DNA from: Haematobia irritans
Taxonomy: Eukaryota; Arthropoda; Insecta; Diptera; Muscidae
Reading direction: 5' to 3'
DNA: 64,000 bases
Assembly: GCF_050003625.1 (NCBI RefSeq)
Contig: NC_134397.1
Span: 196,313,063-196,377,062 of the forward strand
In this document: positions 1-12,055 of the stretch, one piece after another
How the letters are laid out: each line of letters begins with the position of its first letter
Position numbering within the stretch: position 1 is the first letter of the stretch
Made by a program: the position numbers and the translations under genes
Notes under the pieces: generated by a model
Seen by the model: the letters and a program-made list of their open reading frames with translations, nothing else
The model's database searches: none
What the model was told of the DNA's origin: nothing

Positions 1-80
1 AATTAAATTTTTAATTGAATATTTTTTAAAACTCAATTAAAATTTTAATTGGAAAATTTTTCGTGATATTTTTTTCTGTG
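1..80. mobile_element. End of an AT-rich TA-flanked MITE (partial)
   Basis: The segment is almost pure A/T with self-complementary AATTAAAATTTTAATT-like stretches. It ends in TTTTTTTCTGTG followed by TA at 81-82, the same style of terminus as the other TA-flanked MITEs here. The other end lies outside the window. No coding capacity. Confidence 0.5.
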
Positions 81-82
81 TA

Positions 83-391
83 TGGGGCTATATGTAATTA
101 TGGACCAATATGGGACCAATTTTTGCATGGTTGTAAGAGACCATATACTAACACCATGTACCAACTTTCAGCCGGATCGTATGAAATTTGCTTCACTTAG
201 AGCAACCGCAAGCCAAATTTGGGGGTCCGTTTATATGGGGGCTATACGTAAAAATGGACCGATTTCAATACCATCCGACCTACATGAATAACAACTACTT
301 GTGCCAAGTTTCAAGTCGATAGCTTGTTTTCGTTCGGAAGTTAGCGTGATTTCAACAGACGGACGGACGGACGGACGGACGGGCGGGGCGG
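83..391 (+). repeat. R2 repeat, 3' part of a copy
   Basis: This matches the last body units and tail of the R2 copy at 15827-17430. It has the GGGGCTATA box, the 'ACCATATACTAACACCATG' stretch, and the tail with 'GCGTGATTTCAACAGACGG' leading into (GGAC)n. Sequence is lost in the assembly gap immediately after the (GGAC)n tract. The short open frames here are conceptual translations of the repeat, not genes. Confidence 0.8.
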
Positions 392-491
392 NNNNNNNNN
401 NNNNNNNNNNNNNNNNNNNNNNNNNNNNNNNNNNNNNNNNNNNNNNNNNNNNNNNNNNNNNNNNNNNNNNNNNNNNNNNNNNNNNNNNNNN
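392..491. other. Assembly gap (100 N)
   Basis: There are exactly 100 undetermined bases, the conventional size for a gap of unknown length. It begins directly after a (GGAC)n microsatellite, which probably stopped the assembly. Predicted frames running through it are artefacts. Confidence 0.98.
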
Positions 492-707
492 TATTCCCAT
501 TTAAATGTAAAGAATTTAACACCACACTCTTAATATGATACAATTTAATTAAACTCTTAACTAGGGAATTGATTATTAACTGTAAGTAAAAATAAAATAC
601 TAAATATTTATTTATATATTTAAAAATAATAATATACAAAAAATGAAGCTGGGGTTTCCTTAAATGGGCTTTAAATTCCCACAAAAAAAATTTTGGAAGT
701 TGTTATA
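492..707. other. AT-rich sequence, no gene seen
   Basis: No coding frame, RNA gene or recognisable repeat. It runs from the gap to the TA target of the next MITE. Confidence 0.6.
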
Positions 708-709
708 TA

Positions 710-1336
710 CACTCAAAAAAAATTTACTTGGATCCAAAGATTTTGACCTTCCTTTAAGGATTTTGCTATTATTATATTCTTTAAAATAAAGACATTTTTA
801 GCGACCTATCTGGCTATAAATCTAGGACCAATAAAAATAAAATTAGGATACAGATCTCATTTATCAAATTTTCATTGTCTTTCGCGGTTTATTAATAAAG
901 GTACTCACGTACAAAAAATGTCAGTTTAAAATCTAAATTATAACGGATACTTCAAAGTAAAAAACATTTTCTCAATTCCAAAAAAACTTTAAACCAAAGA
1001 CGCTAAATCTTCAAAATAAATCTTAGCCTATATTTCAAGCGTTTTTATCTCAAATCTAAAGTTTCAATATTGCAGTTAATTTGAGGACAATTTCTTTAAA
1101 AAAAAATTGTTTTTTAACTTTAAGAAAAAATTAGCCTTAGTTCAAAGACATGCGGATTTAACGGAGGGAGGCAAATTTACAAAATTTGTGTCTTAAATTT
1201 AATGAAAAAATTTGTGAAGCAAAGATTATTAACTTTATTTTAATTTAAATTTTATTATCCTTAATATTTTGTAAATTTCGCATCCTAAAATTTAGGTTGC
1301 GAAATCTTTAATATCACGTAAATATTTTTTTCAGTG
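710..1336. mobile_element. M1 MITE copy A (TA target, Tc1/mariner-like)
   Basis: The termini are inverted: CACTCAAAAAAAA at the left, TTTTTTTCAGTG at the right, each flanked by TA (708-709 and 1337-1338). The interior has no coding capacity. Homologous interiors occur inverted at 13201-14171 (sharing GGATCCAAAGATTTTGACCT as its complement) and as a remnant at 20401-20576. TA duplication plus short inverted ends is typical of non-autonomous Tc1/mariner elements; the autonomous partner is not in this window. Confidence 0.8.
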
Positions 1337-1574
1337 TAGGCACAACCACTTCCAAAAATGTTCTCCCACAGGAAGTTCTTTTAATTCAATTTTTTATATC
1401 TCGCTTTTTTCTTAGTTTGAATGGGTAATTTTAACTTGTTTTGTTTCAAAGAGATTAAAAACAGAGTAAGAATTAATAAAATGGTACAAATTATTTAAAT
1501 TTCGTCACAAACAATGCTAGATCTGTTCCAGAAAAATTACGAACATCAGGCAGAATGCATTAAAAATAATAAAA

Positions 1575-1715
1575 TATTATAAAAATTATTTATTTGGACA
1601 AATATCACAAAATTTTTTATGCAAATTCAGTGCAACGACTGTTGAAATGCTGGACACTCGACTCATGACAAGCTTATGTTAAATGCTGCGCCAATATTGC
1701 ACCACTTCCGGATCC
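1575..1715 (-). repeat. R4 repeat, partial copy
   Basis: It shares GCAAATTCAGTGCAAC, 'TGTTGAAATG' and 'GCACCACTTCC' with the copy at 34826-35055, and the reverse complement of GGATCCGGAAGTGGTGCA with the copies at 18691 and 35738. The end carrying the GCGTCGCC motif is missing. The flanks (1339-1574 and 1716-1884) hold no gene that I can see. Confidence 0.65.
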
Positions 1716-1884
1716 GGTAATTTGTACCAAACAAAAATTCAAAAAACTACAAACTGGAAGTTAAATAATATTTACTGGAGATGAGTGTACGAGATGTATT
1801 GTAAAAATATCTCTATTCCCTACTTAAATCATTTTTTTTTTTTTGAAAATAAAAAATTAGTTTCATACACATTGTATTTTTATA

Positions 1885-2466
1885 CACTGAAAAAAAAAGC
1901 ATGCCCGTTTCCAAAGATTTTGTCTTTACTTTAAAAGTTTTGGTATTGATTCCGAGCCAAAGAAGCGGATAATACAAGTAAGGATACTTTTAAGACACAA
2001 TTCTCTTTTAAATTTGGGTTTGTGTACTTGCTTCTAGGAAGCAAATTTTAATTTTTCGCTTTTCGGCTTGTTTTTTCATATGCTATCAAAGTCCTTTAAA
2101 AACGAGTTAACAACATTTTTATTTTCCAAATTAAGACTGTTTTTGACTGTTTCCAAATTAAGGCATATCCTATTTTTGAACGATTTTTAGCAACAATTTT
2201 AAGACAATTTCATTAAATTTAAAGAATTTTTCTGAATTATTAAAGTCAAGTTGACCTTAGCCCAAACATTTTTTCTTTCATGTTATGATACCCAATTTTA
2301 AGTGAAATCACTTAAGAACAATAGGACTTCATTGAAAAGTTTATCGACTTTTGGACAAGGAAAAAAACTTTATATTAGAGAAATGTGTCTTCTATGCTAA
2401 ACAAAATTTGCATTCGTACTTTAAGGACATGAAATCTTTGGCCTAACGACAATATTTTTTTCAGTG
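1885..2466. mobile_element. M1-related MITE copy B (TA target)
   Basis: CACTGAAAAAAAA begins at 1885 and TTTTTTTCAGTG ends at 2466; TA flanks both ends (1883-1884 and 2467-2468). Length 582 bp. The interior is related to, but distinct from, copy A; its left side (AAAGATTTTGTCTTTACTTT) and right side (TTCTTTCATGTTA) recur in copy C at 5453-6130. Non-coding. Confidence 0.85.
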
Positions 2467-2468
2467 TA

Positions 2469-4883
2469 CCCACCACCATAGAATGGCGATGAGGGTATAA
2501 AACGTTTCTCATTCCTTTTGTAACCCATCAAAATATCGATTTCCGACTATATAAAGTATATATATTCTTGATCAGGGAAAAATTCTAAGACGAAATAACC
2601 ATGCCCGTTGCCTGTCTGTTGTAATCACGCAATCCTGCAATTTGGCACAGATTCGTGTTTTGTTTGCATGCAGGTCAAATTCGAACATGGGCTATATCGG
2701 TTCATGTGTTGGTATAGCCCCAATATAAACTGACCCCCCGATTTGGGGTCGTGGGCTTCTAGAAACCGTATTCTCTATCCGACTTATCTGAAAATTGAAA
2801 TCTGGTAGTATTTTAGGACCAAAAATAGCTGTGAGTGTGAAAATGGGACGTATCGGTCCATCTTTTGGTATAGCCCACATATATACCGATCTCCCGATTT
2901 TACTTCTTGGACTTCTACAAACCGTATTTGCAATCCGATTTGCCTAAAATTTAAAATCTAGAGGACCACAAAGAAGTTTGCCGAAAAAAGGTCTATCGAT
3001 CCATGTTTTGGTATAGCCCGCAGACCGATCTCTGGATTTTACTTCTTGGGCTTCTAGAAACCATAGTTTTTATCCAAGTTGCCTTAAATTTGAAATCTAG
3101 AGGTTTTTAGGGCCATAAATAGGTGTTCCGAATATATTGTGTACCCGCCCTCCAATTTGGGGTCTAGATTCTGTAGGTTTTTCAGAACCACATTTAGATG
3201 TGATGAATTTGGTGTGTATCGGTTCATGTTTTTGGAATAGCACCCATATAGACTGATCACCCGATTTAACTCCTTGGCAGTGTTGCCAGTATTTTCGGGC
3301 TCTTGTCCCCAAAATAAGACGCTTTCATCCTCAAAAATCCCCAATTTAATTAAAATTCCCCACAAAAATCCCCAATACAGATTTTGGCAAGTTTTTTGAA
3401 AAAAGGAATATGCTCTATTGTAAAAAATCCGCCATAATCTAAAAATTGTAAAACTATGCAATTTTTGTTATACAAGTTTGCGAGATTAAGATTTCAAAAT
3501 TCAAAAAAATGAGACGTGTGATCATAATATTATCAGATACAAACCCTCATCAGAATTAATTATTGGTATAAAGAATCATCGAATTTGTGTCTTATGCAAA
3601 TCATCTTCTAAATGCTCGAGAAATGAAAATAGGAGCTGGAGTTGGGTCACTTCGACCCAAGTCCTTACGATATAATTTCACAATAGTAAACTATTTCTTA
3701 GAAGTAAAGTGTAAAGTAGCTCTTGGAATAGAAAGTTTTTTTTTAAGCATGTAGAAGTAAAGAATTTCATATAAACCATAACTCAAAACCTGATTTGTTA
3801 TATTGACCAGAATTCCTCACAAAAATCCCCAATTTTGAAGAAAATTCCCCACCAAATCCCCAACTCAAAAATGTTGACCTCCCGATTTTACTTCTGGGGC
3901 TTGTAGAAGCCGTAGTTTTTATCCAATTTGACTGAAATTTTAAATCTAGAAGTATTTTAGAACCATAAAGAGGTATGCCGAAAATGGTCCGTATCGGTCC
4001 ATGTTTTGGTATATCCCCCATAGAGATAGATCTCTTCTTTGGCTTGTAGAAACCGTAGTTTTTATCCAATTTGCATGAAATAAGAAATCTAGAGGTATTT
4101 TAGGACCAGCGAAAACGGTGAGTATCAGCCCATGTTTTAGTATAGCCCCCATATAAACCCATCCTCCGATTTTCCTTTTTTGGTTTCTAGAAACCATAAT
4201 TTTAATCAAATTTGCCTGTATAGGTTTTTAGGACCATAAAAAGGTGTGTAGGATATATTGTGTATCGGTACAGTTTTTGATATAGGCCCCTTATAAACCG
4301 GCCCTGCGATTTGAGGTCTAGATTCTACAACTACAATTAGATGTGCTGAATACATACAGATGACGGATACACACACGTCCATGTTTTTGGCATAGCCCCC
4401 ATAAGACCGATTTAACTACTTGGGTAAATATACTGGTATTTTAGACCCACAAAAACGTGTTCACTTCTTGAGGGTAAAGAAGGGGCACTGATCATTAAAA
4501 TTGTTGGAAACTGAATGTAAAATTTCCAGATTTTACTTCTCGTACTCATTTAACAATGGGGGTAAAAATCTACAGATTTTAGATTTCAAATCAAGACGTT
4601 ATTTCATCATTTTCTTGCACGCTCACAAGAGATGTTTATGATTCCTCTAAAACTCAAACAAAAAATGGTTCTTATAAACCCAGAATCTGATCTAGTCTTC
4701 GTAGGCAAAATCTTTAAATTTATCTTCGGGAAGTGTACTGGTTGAACTGATCTGCTTGGAAGAATATCTATCATTAAACCTCCCTTAAATTTTCAAAGGA
4801 AACTATAATATTTGATTCATGGTGGTGGGTATTTAAGATTCTGTCCTGCCGAACTTACTGCTGTATATAAATGTTTCACATAT
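2469..4883 (-). repeat. R3 repeat copy (reverse), interrupted
   Basis: Read on the minus strand, the 5' head is near 4883 (palindrome and GGGTATTTAAGATTC region) and the tail hairpin lies near 2469-2510 (CCACCACCATAGAATGG...GGGTATAA). The body consists of diverged 153-bp units with the boxes GGTATAGCCCCCATATA, TTCTAGAAACC and AATCTAGAGGTATTTTAGG. It is split by the insertion at 3288-3876. Short frames on the minus strand (for example 2692-2880 and 3767-4069) translate the unit and include YMGAI-type peptides; I do not treat them as genes. Confidence 0.8.
3288..3876. mobile_element. Insertion within R3, CAGTGTTGCC terminus
   Basis: The R3 body stops at 3287 and resumes after about 3876. The inserted block starts CAGTGTTGCCAG, a hAT-like end, and carries repeated 'AAAATCCCCAA' and 'AAAATTCCCCA' motifs near both ends. 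The right end (AAAATGTTG) is a poor match to the left and I see no clear target duplication, so it may be truncated or diverged. The 125-aa frame at 3084-3461 crosses the junction and is not credible as a gene. Confidence 0.5.
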
Positions 4884-5452
4884 TATGGAAAGCCCGGCCA
4901 AAAAATAAAAGAGAAGCGCAATGTGCACAACTAATATAACCTATGCTATTTAAGACATGATAATATTAAACTAATTGTAAAAAAATATATATTAATAAAT
5001 AATTTTTCATATTGCTGTAATAACTATTTATTAATTGGATCTCTATGCTTAAATAAAAATTTATAATTACTTATATAAAATTAAGTCTATTAAATTATTT
5101 TCATAAATATACCCATGCAATAATAAAACTTATAATATATTATTAAATGTTTAAGGTTTATATAATTAAATTAATCTACAATATGTGAACGTTATGTATA
5201 TACATATATTAATGAGTATTGTACATTTGTATTAATATATATTAAAAAAAAAACAAATTGAAATAGTTATGTTTTTATGTATACAAAATTGTATAATGAA
5301 GCGTTGACAGAGTTAAAAAATACTATGTAAATTATTAATAAAACAATTTATTAATTACTTGCTGTTATTTAAAATTGCAAAACAAAATACAAAGTTTTTT
5401 AATTGGAATTTAGTACTCAGGAAATGACATTTGAAAAGTAAGTATTTAGGTG
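4884..5452. other. AT-rich sequence, no gene seen
   Basis: Very AT-rich spacer with no open frame of note, no recognised repeat and no RNA gene. Confidence 0.6.
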
Positions 5453-6130
5453 CACTGAAAAAAAAGACGCCATGTTTCAAAGATTTTGTCTTTACTTTAA
5501 TTTTACAATTAATTATTTTTCGAGCTTTATGGACAAATTACATCAAGGAATTTGATCTATGGAACCATTGAAAAGAAAACGCCAGATACAAACCCATACA
5601 CGCCTAGACTGCACGTATTTTTTAAAATCTCTGTAACTTTTTTGTTTATGAATATAAGTAAATACTTCAAAAGCAAAAGTTTCATATTTTGTTAAGATCT
5701 TTATAATGGTTATCAGAAATGGGCATCATAGGGGTATACGAAGCGAAATAACAAAATTAAAATCAAATTTGACGTCGGAGTCAAAAATGGCCAATGCACG
5801 AAATATAGCCCCTGATCAACCATGAACAACGATATGCGTTTCTTTTCGATCGGACTTCAAATGACGACACAGCACAATAAATTGTATTTCGGGGGGTCGT
5901 AGGGTGCACGGAAAAAAAGTTTTGGTGTTCTGAAATTGTCTTCGAATATGCTACAAAACTGGGGACTGCATCAACTTTTTTTCGTGACCCTATCTACTGT
6001 ACATGTTTCAGTTCGGGCGAATGAACTTTCCCACAGTTAAAGACGATTTCATTAATTTTGAAGATATTTTTTTAGAAGTATTAAAGCCAACTGAATTTTC
6101 TTTCATGTTAGGATACCCAATTTTAACCCA
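5453..6130. mobile_element. M1-related MITE copy C, disrupted
   Basis: CACTGAAAAAAAA starts at 5453 and the left part follows copy B. From about 5530 the match is lost, and B-like sequence returns near 6010-6130 (TTCTTTCATGTTAGG, ATACCCAATTTTAA). The intervening 480 bases are foreign and include the hairpin at 5900-5992. The right terminus is missing. No coding capacity. Confidence 0.6.
5900..5992. repeat. Short foldback sequence
   Basis: The left arm TAGGGTGCACGGAAAAAAAG is matched by the complementary right arm CTTTTTTTCGTGACCCTA, with a loop of about 55 bases. It could be a tiny MITE inside copy C; no clear target duplication was found. Confidence 0.55.
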
Positions 6131-6328
6131 TTAAAGCCAAAAATGAAACTGCCGGAAAAAATTGATTTTATTGGTTTTTATTAACTTAGTAACGACTAAA
6201 CAAAAAATTTAAATAAAAAATTTGACATTTTTTAGAAAAAAGAGTGTCCCCATGTGAAGACATTGGTCAGGTTAAGTATGAAATTCTCCAAAAATCTCCA
6301 TTACCTGGAAGTACAATTTTAAACTTTT

Positions 6329-8532
6329 TATACCCTAAACCACATAGTGGTCAGGGTATAATAAGTTTGATCGGCCAAAAAATGTGCCTACCAGAAATAT
6401 TGATTTTAGACCCCATAAAATATATACCGATCGACTCAGAATCACCTCCTGAGTCGATCTAGCGCTTGGTGTCCGTCCGTCCGTCCGTCTATCCATGTAT
6501 TTGTTGTTCACAGGATTCCGGTCGCAATTATTAACCGATTTTGATGAAATTTGGTACAGGGAGTTTTTTGGGCACAAGGACGAACGCTATTGAATTTGGA
6601 AGAAATCGGATCAAATTTAGATATAGCTCCCATATATATGTATCGCCCGATTTCGACAAATGAGGTCACGTTGCGCGTTTTTTCAAACGGATCGTCACCA
6701 AATTTGGCAAAAGGTAATCTTTTCCATCGCCCTTCAAGTCTGCAAAATTTCATCCAAATCGGTTCAGATTTAGATATAGCTCTCATATATATGTATCGCC
6801 CGATTTTCCCAAATTTGGCCACAAAACCTTTATTTATCAACCGATCTTACTCAAAGTTGGCTAAATATAATCTTCTATAGCACTTACTATATGTGCAAAA
6901 AATCATCGACATCGGTTCAGATTTAGCTATAGCTCCCATATATATGTACCGCCCGATTTTTCTAAATTTGGCCATAAAACCCTTATTTATCAACCAATCT
7001 TACTCAAATTTGCCTAAATGTAGTCTTCTATAGCACTAACTATATGTGCAAAAAATCATCGAAATCGGTTCAGATTTAGATATAGCTCCCATATATATGT
7101 ATAGCCCGATTTTCCCAAATTTGGCCATAGAACCCTTATTTATTAACCGATCTTACTAAAAGTTGGCTAGATCCAGTCCTCTATAGTACTAACTATATGT
7201 GCAAAATTTCATCGAAATCGGTTCAGATGTAGATATAGCTCCCATATATGTATCATCCGATTTTGAAAAATTAGCCCCTAATAACCTTATGTTTGACCAT
7301 ACAGGCCTCATTTCTTAACTGATCTTACTCAAATCTTGCACAAGGTAACCTTTTGTGGTATTAATCCAACCCGAAAAATATTATGCAAATTGGTTCAGAT
7401 TTAGATATAGCTTCCATATATATGCATCGCTCGATTTTCCCAAATTTGACCATAGTACTCTTATTTATTAACCAATGTTACTCAAATTTCAAATTTTGAT
7501 GTACTAGCCGATCGTACTTATACGTACTTGTAGTTCGTACATAAAAATATTGCTCGATTTTTACAAATTTGTATTTATTACCAACACTAATTTAACGATT
7601 TTCTCTTATATAATAATGGGCTCAATATTAGTGGCATACTAACTCCGTAGGCGCAATATCAACACAGCCAGTGTTGCTAGAAGTAGGGGAAATTCACTAT
7701 ATGTAGGGGTTTTGTAATATTTAGCGTCTTGTAGGGACGTAGGGCCACAATGTAGGACATTTTCACTCAACACAATTTGTAATAATTTTTACATTTTGGT
7801 GGCTCTAGAGGAGGAAATTAGAAGCCGGCAAGGCTTGATCTTTAATAATGTGTGGTAAACTTTATTCCTGTAGAAAATTTTGTCAGCATTTTATTTCTAT
7901 AGAACATTTTGTCAAAATTGTATTTCTATAGAAATTTTTTTCAAAATATTATTTCTATAAAAATTTTCCCAAAATTTTATTTCTGTGTAATTTTTTCTCA
8001 AAATTTTATTTCTATAGAATTTATTTCTATAGAAAAATTTCTCACAAAAATTTGTTTATAGAAACTTTTTTTGAAATTTTATTTTTATAGAGATTTAACA
8101 AAAAAGTTTACTAATTTGGGTAGAATTCTACCAACTGTGGCAACCGTGGTGGTAATACAAATTTATATTCTAAGTTATATACGTTGCATATTCATGTTTT
8201 AAGATAATAAAGTTCTTAGAACCATTTTTGTTTTGTAAAATTTTTTTAAATTTAACGAAAAATATAGTAGGGAAAATTGTTTGGGAATGTATGGGAAAGT
8301 AGGGAACTTTTATTGTCCTTGTAGGGTAAACCGAACATATTCCCTGGCAACATTGACTATGAGCTATAGCACCCATAGACATGTACCCCTTAATTTTCTT
8401 AAAGATGCAACTGCGGTTTATCTCCCAGACCTATATGTTACCCCACAAATGCTTATGATTACTAATTCTGTAATAGTGGTTTAGGGTATGATATAGTCGG
8501 CCCCGCCCGACTTTCTACTTTACTTACTTGTT
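6329..8532 (-). repeat. R1 repeat copy (reverse), interrupted
   Basis: The tail hairpin is TATACCCTAAACC...GGTCAGGGTATAA at 6329-6362, followed by (CCGT)n near 6473-6490. The head at the right is GTCGGCCCCGCCCGAC then TTACTTACTTGTT, ending near 8532. The box ATATAGCTCC (or its variants) recurs at 6621, 6774, 6927, 7080 and 7233, exactly 153 bp apart each time. A foreign block sits at 7669-8355. The frame at 6551-6880 and its antisense partner at 6508-6840 are translations of the repeat. Confidence 0.85.
7669..8355. mobile_element. Insertion with CAGTGTTGC-type ends carrying a minisatellite
   Basis: The left end CAGTGTTGCTAG and the complement of the right end, CAATGTTGCCAG, are imperfect inverted repeats of hAT type. 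The 8 bases outside the ends do not match, so the target duplication has decayed or the limits are slightly off. The middle (about 7860-8105) is a degenerate minisatellite built on ATTTCTATAGAAA and AAATTTT motifs, also found at 10990-11700. Confidence 0.5.
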
Positions 8533-10253
8533 ATTTTAATAAAATTAACAGTTTTATCTACACACAATCCAGGTAATAGGTTAAGTTTAATCACTTAACT
8601 ATAAAGAACAAGTATATACAGCAATAAGTTCGGCCGGGCCGAATCTTAAATATCCACCACCATGAATCAAATATACTAGTTTCCTTTGCAAATTTCAGGG
8701 GAGTTTGATGACAGATATTTTCCCACGCAGATCAGTTCAACTAGTAGGCAGATAAATGTAAAGATTTTACCTATGAAGACTAGACCAGATTCTGAATTTA
8801 TAAGAACTATTTTTTGTTTGAGTTTTAGAGGAAACACAAACATCTCTTGTAAGTGTGCAAGAAAATTATGAAATAACGCCTTGATATGAAATCTAAAATC
8901 TGTAGAATTTCATCCCAATTATTTAAATGATTACGAGAAGTAAAATCTGGATATTTTGCATTCAGTTTCAAGCAATTTTCATGATCAGTGCGCTTTCTGT
9001 ACCCTCAATAAGTGAAATCGGTCTATATGGAGGCCTTACCAAATGGACCGATAAAACTAGATCATATACACGTTGTTATGGGTCTAAAATGCCACAATAT
9101 TTTCAATTTGTGGATAATCGGATAAAAACTACAATTTTTAGAAACCCTATGAGTTAAATGGGGAGTTCGGTGTAATGGGGGCTATACCAAAACATGGAAG
9201 GATACACACAGAATTCAGCCCATTTAATTGTAGTTCTAGAATCTAGACCCTAAATCGGAGGGTCGGTTTATAAGTGGACTATATCAAAAACTGAACCGAT
9301 ACTCAATATATTCGGCACACTTCTTTATGGTCATAGAATACCTCTAGATTTCCAATTTCAGGCAAATTGGATAAAAACTACGGATTCTAGAAGCCCAAGA
9401 AGTAAATCTGAAGATCGGTCTATATGGGACTATATCGAAACAGGGTCCGATAATCCCCATTTTCGGAACATCTCTTTATTTTCCTAGAATACCTCGAGAT
9501 ATCCAATTTCAGGCAAATTGGGTAAAAACTAAGGATTCTAGAAGACCAAGAAGTAAAATCGGGAGATCGGTCTATATGGTGGCTATATCGAAACATGGAC
9601 CGGTACTCATCATTTTCGGAACACGACTTTAGGGTCCTTGAGTACTTCTAGATTTCAAATTTCAGGTAAATCGGGAGATCGGTCTATAGGGGGGCTATAT
9701 CAAAACATGGACCGATAGACCCCATTTTCGGCACACCTCTTTACGGTCCTAGAATACCTCTAGATTTCCAATTTTAGGTAAATCGGATAGTAAATACACT
9801 TTCTAGACGCCCAAGAAGCAAAATCGGGAAATCGGTCCATATGGGGCCTATACCAAAACATGGACCGATACTCACCATTATGGTCCCAAAATACCTCTTG
9901 ATTTTCAATTTCAGGCAAATTGGATAAAAAAACTACGGTTTCTATAAGCCCAAGACACCAAATCGGGAGATCGATTTATATGGGCACTATATCTAAACCT
10001 GGACCGATATAGCCCATCTTCGAACTTGACCTGTCTGCAGAGAAAAGACGAGTTTGTGCAAAATTTCAGCACGATTGCTTCATTGTTGAAGACTGTAGCG
10101 TGATTACAACAGACAGACAGCCAGACAAACAGACGGGCATGGTTATATCGTCTTAGAATTCCTCCCTGATCAAGAATATATATACTTTATATGGTGGGAA
10201 ATCGATATTTTGATGTGTTACAAACGGAATGACAAACTTATTATACCCCCGTC

Positions 10254-12055
10254 CAGGGCTCTGGAGTCGAGCCAATTTTGCTCGACTCCCACTCCGACTC
10301 CATCATTTTTCATCAGCTCGACTCCGACTCCGGAGTCGACTCCGGGTAATATAACTAAATCTCATTTTAATACCACTAATTTGTAGTTCCCTTTTGGAGG
10401 GTACCGTAAGTGGATCGATATAAAGTATCGTATTTATTTATGTGTGCAACGAAAGGTCTTAATTTCACATTAAATGTCAATTGAACTCTATATTTCAAAT
10501 TTAGGGCAATGTTTAATAAATAAAATAATGATATAAATACCCATCATAATATGAGAAGATACCAACAGTATATGTATTTGTGAACCAAAATTATTGATAC
10601 TATCTCAAATCCTTTAAATTTGTTGCGAGCTATATAAAGGTTTATATTCCCATATGCATGAATTTGAATCTGAATCGATTTAGGCAAAATTGTATATACT
10701 TCTACAAAATCTATGTACTTAAAATTTAAAACTAACTTATGGGACGTAACACAATTTTAACAAAAAATAAAAATGCAAGGAAAGTCTAAAGTCGGGCGGG
10801 CCGATTATAATATACTCTGCAAAACTTTGTATTTAGATCTACATTTTGATAAAATCTCAGATCAGACTTCTACAAAATCTCGGGCAATATTTAAGAAATA
10901 TTTATAATTGTTTAGACAATTTCGCAAAAATGCATTTATGATTCATTCATTGAAAAATTTGAGTCATTTCTAAAAGTTTTCCACTTAGCAGTGAGTATCA
11001 GTTAGCATACAATTTTGGAAAAATTTTTGTCTAGTAAATAAAATTTCGCAAAATTTTATATAGAAATAAAATTTTGACTAAATTTTTATAGAAATAAAAT
11101 TTGACAAATTTTTTATAGAAATACAATTTAAAAAAAATTGTGTAGCAAACAAAATTTTGCAAAATTTTCCATAGAAATAAAATTTTGAAAAATACTCTAT
11201 AGAAACAAAATTTTGACTAAATTTTCTATAGAAATAAAATTTTCACTAAATTTTATATAGAAAAAAATATTTCCATAGTAATAAAATTTTGAATACATTT
11301 TTGTACCAGTGAGTATCAGTAAGAAAAACACATTTTGAGAAAATTTGCTATAGAAATAAAATTTGACAATGTTTTCTTATAGAAATAAAATTTTGGAATA
11401 ATTATCAATAAAAATTCAATTTTAGAAAAATTTTTGTGTAGTTAATAAATTCTGCAAAATATTCTACAGAAACAAAATTTTGACTAAATTTTCTATAGAA
11501 ATAAAATTTTGACAAAATTTTCTAGTGAAATAAAATTTTTACAAAATTTTTTGTAAAGAAATAAAATTTTGACAAAACTTTCTATTTAAATAAAATTTTG
11601 ACAAAACTTTCTATAGAAATAAAATTCCGACAAAATTTTCTATAAAATAATAAATAAAATGTTTACAAAATTGTCTATAAAAAACAACTTTTAAAAAATT
11701 TCCTGTCAATATTCAACATATGTATATGGCCTTAAAATATAATTAAAAAAAATAATTTCGATTGTTCGAAATATTTCAAATAAATTAATATGGGCATTAA
11801 AATGGATCAATCCAGCCCATCTGCTAGTCTAACATTCTAGGAAACATAAAAAGATAGCCATAATTGGAAGTTGATTTTCATTTACAATCATGCTGTACAT
11901 TGATCGAATGAATAACGCAATCGAAATTAATCTGCGTAAAAACTTGCTTAGTTACAAAAAATGTGAAGTGAAAAATTTGGTTTAGCCGGAGTCGGAATCG
12001 AGCGAAATTTTTACGACTCCGACTCCAAGACTCCGACTCCGGCTCCACAGCCCTG
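10254..12055. mobile_element. hAT-type non-autonomous element with CCCCCGTC duplication
   Basis: The left end is CAGGGCTCTGGAGTCGAG and the complement of the right end is CAGGGCTGTGGAGCCGGAGT. Both are followed by dense GGAGTC/GACTCC motifs in the outer 100 bases. The target duplication is a perfect 8-mer, CCCCCGTC (10246-10253 and 12056-12063), the hAT superfamily hallmark. The interior has no transposase. It contains an R1-like head (near 10780-10830), the minisatellite at 10990-11700, and a stretch at about 11790-11900 that recurs at 29340-29530, so it has captured or been hit by other repeats. Confidence 0.9.
10990..11700. repeat. Degenerate minisatellite (TTTCTATAGAAATAAAATTT)n
   Basis: About two dozen imperfect units of roughly 28-35 bp, each holding TATAGAAATAAAATTTTGAC or a close variant. 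The same motif in the opposite orientation makes up 7860-8105. The half-palindrome TTTCTATAGAAA is in every good unit. Non-coding. Confidence 0.85.

Noticed and set aside
231..684. Minus and plus frames crossing the N-gap
   Set aside because: They contain undetermined residues and GGAC microsatellite translation.
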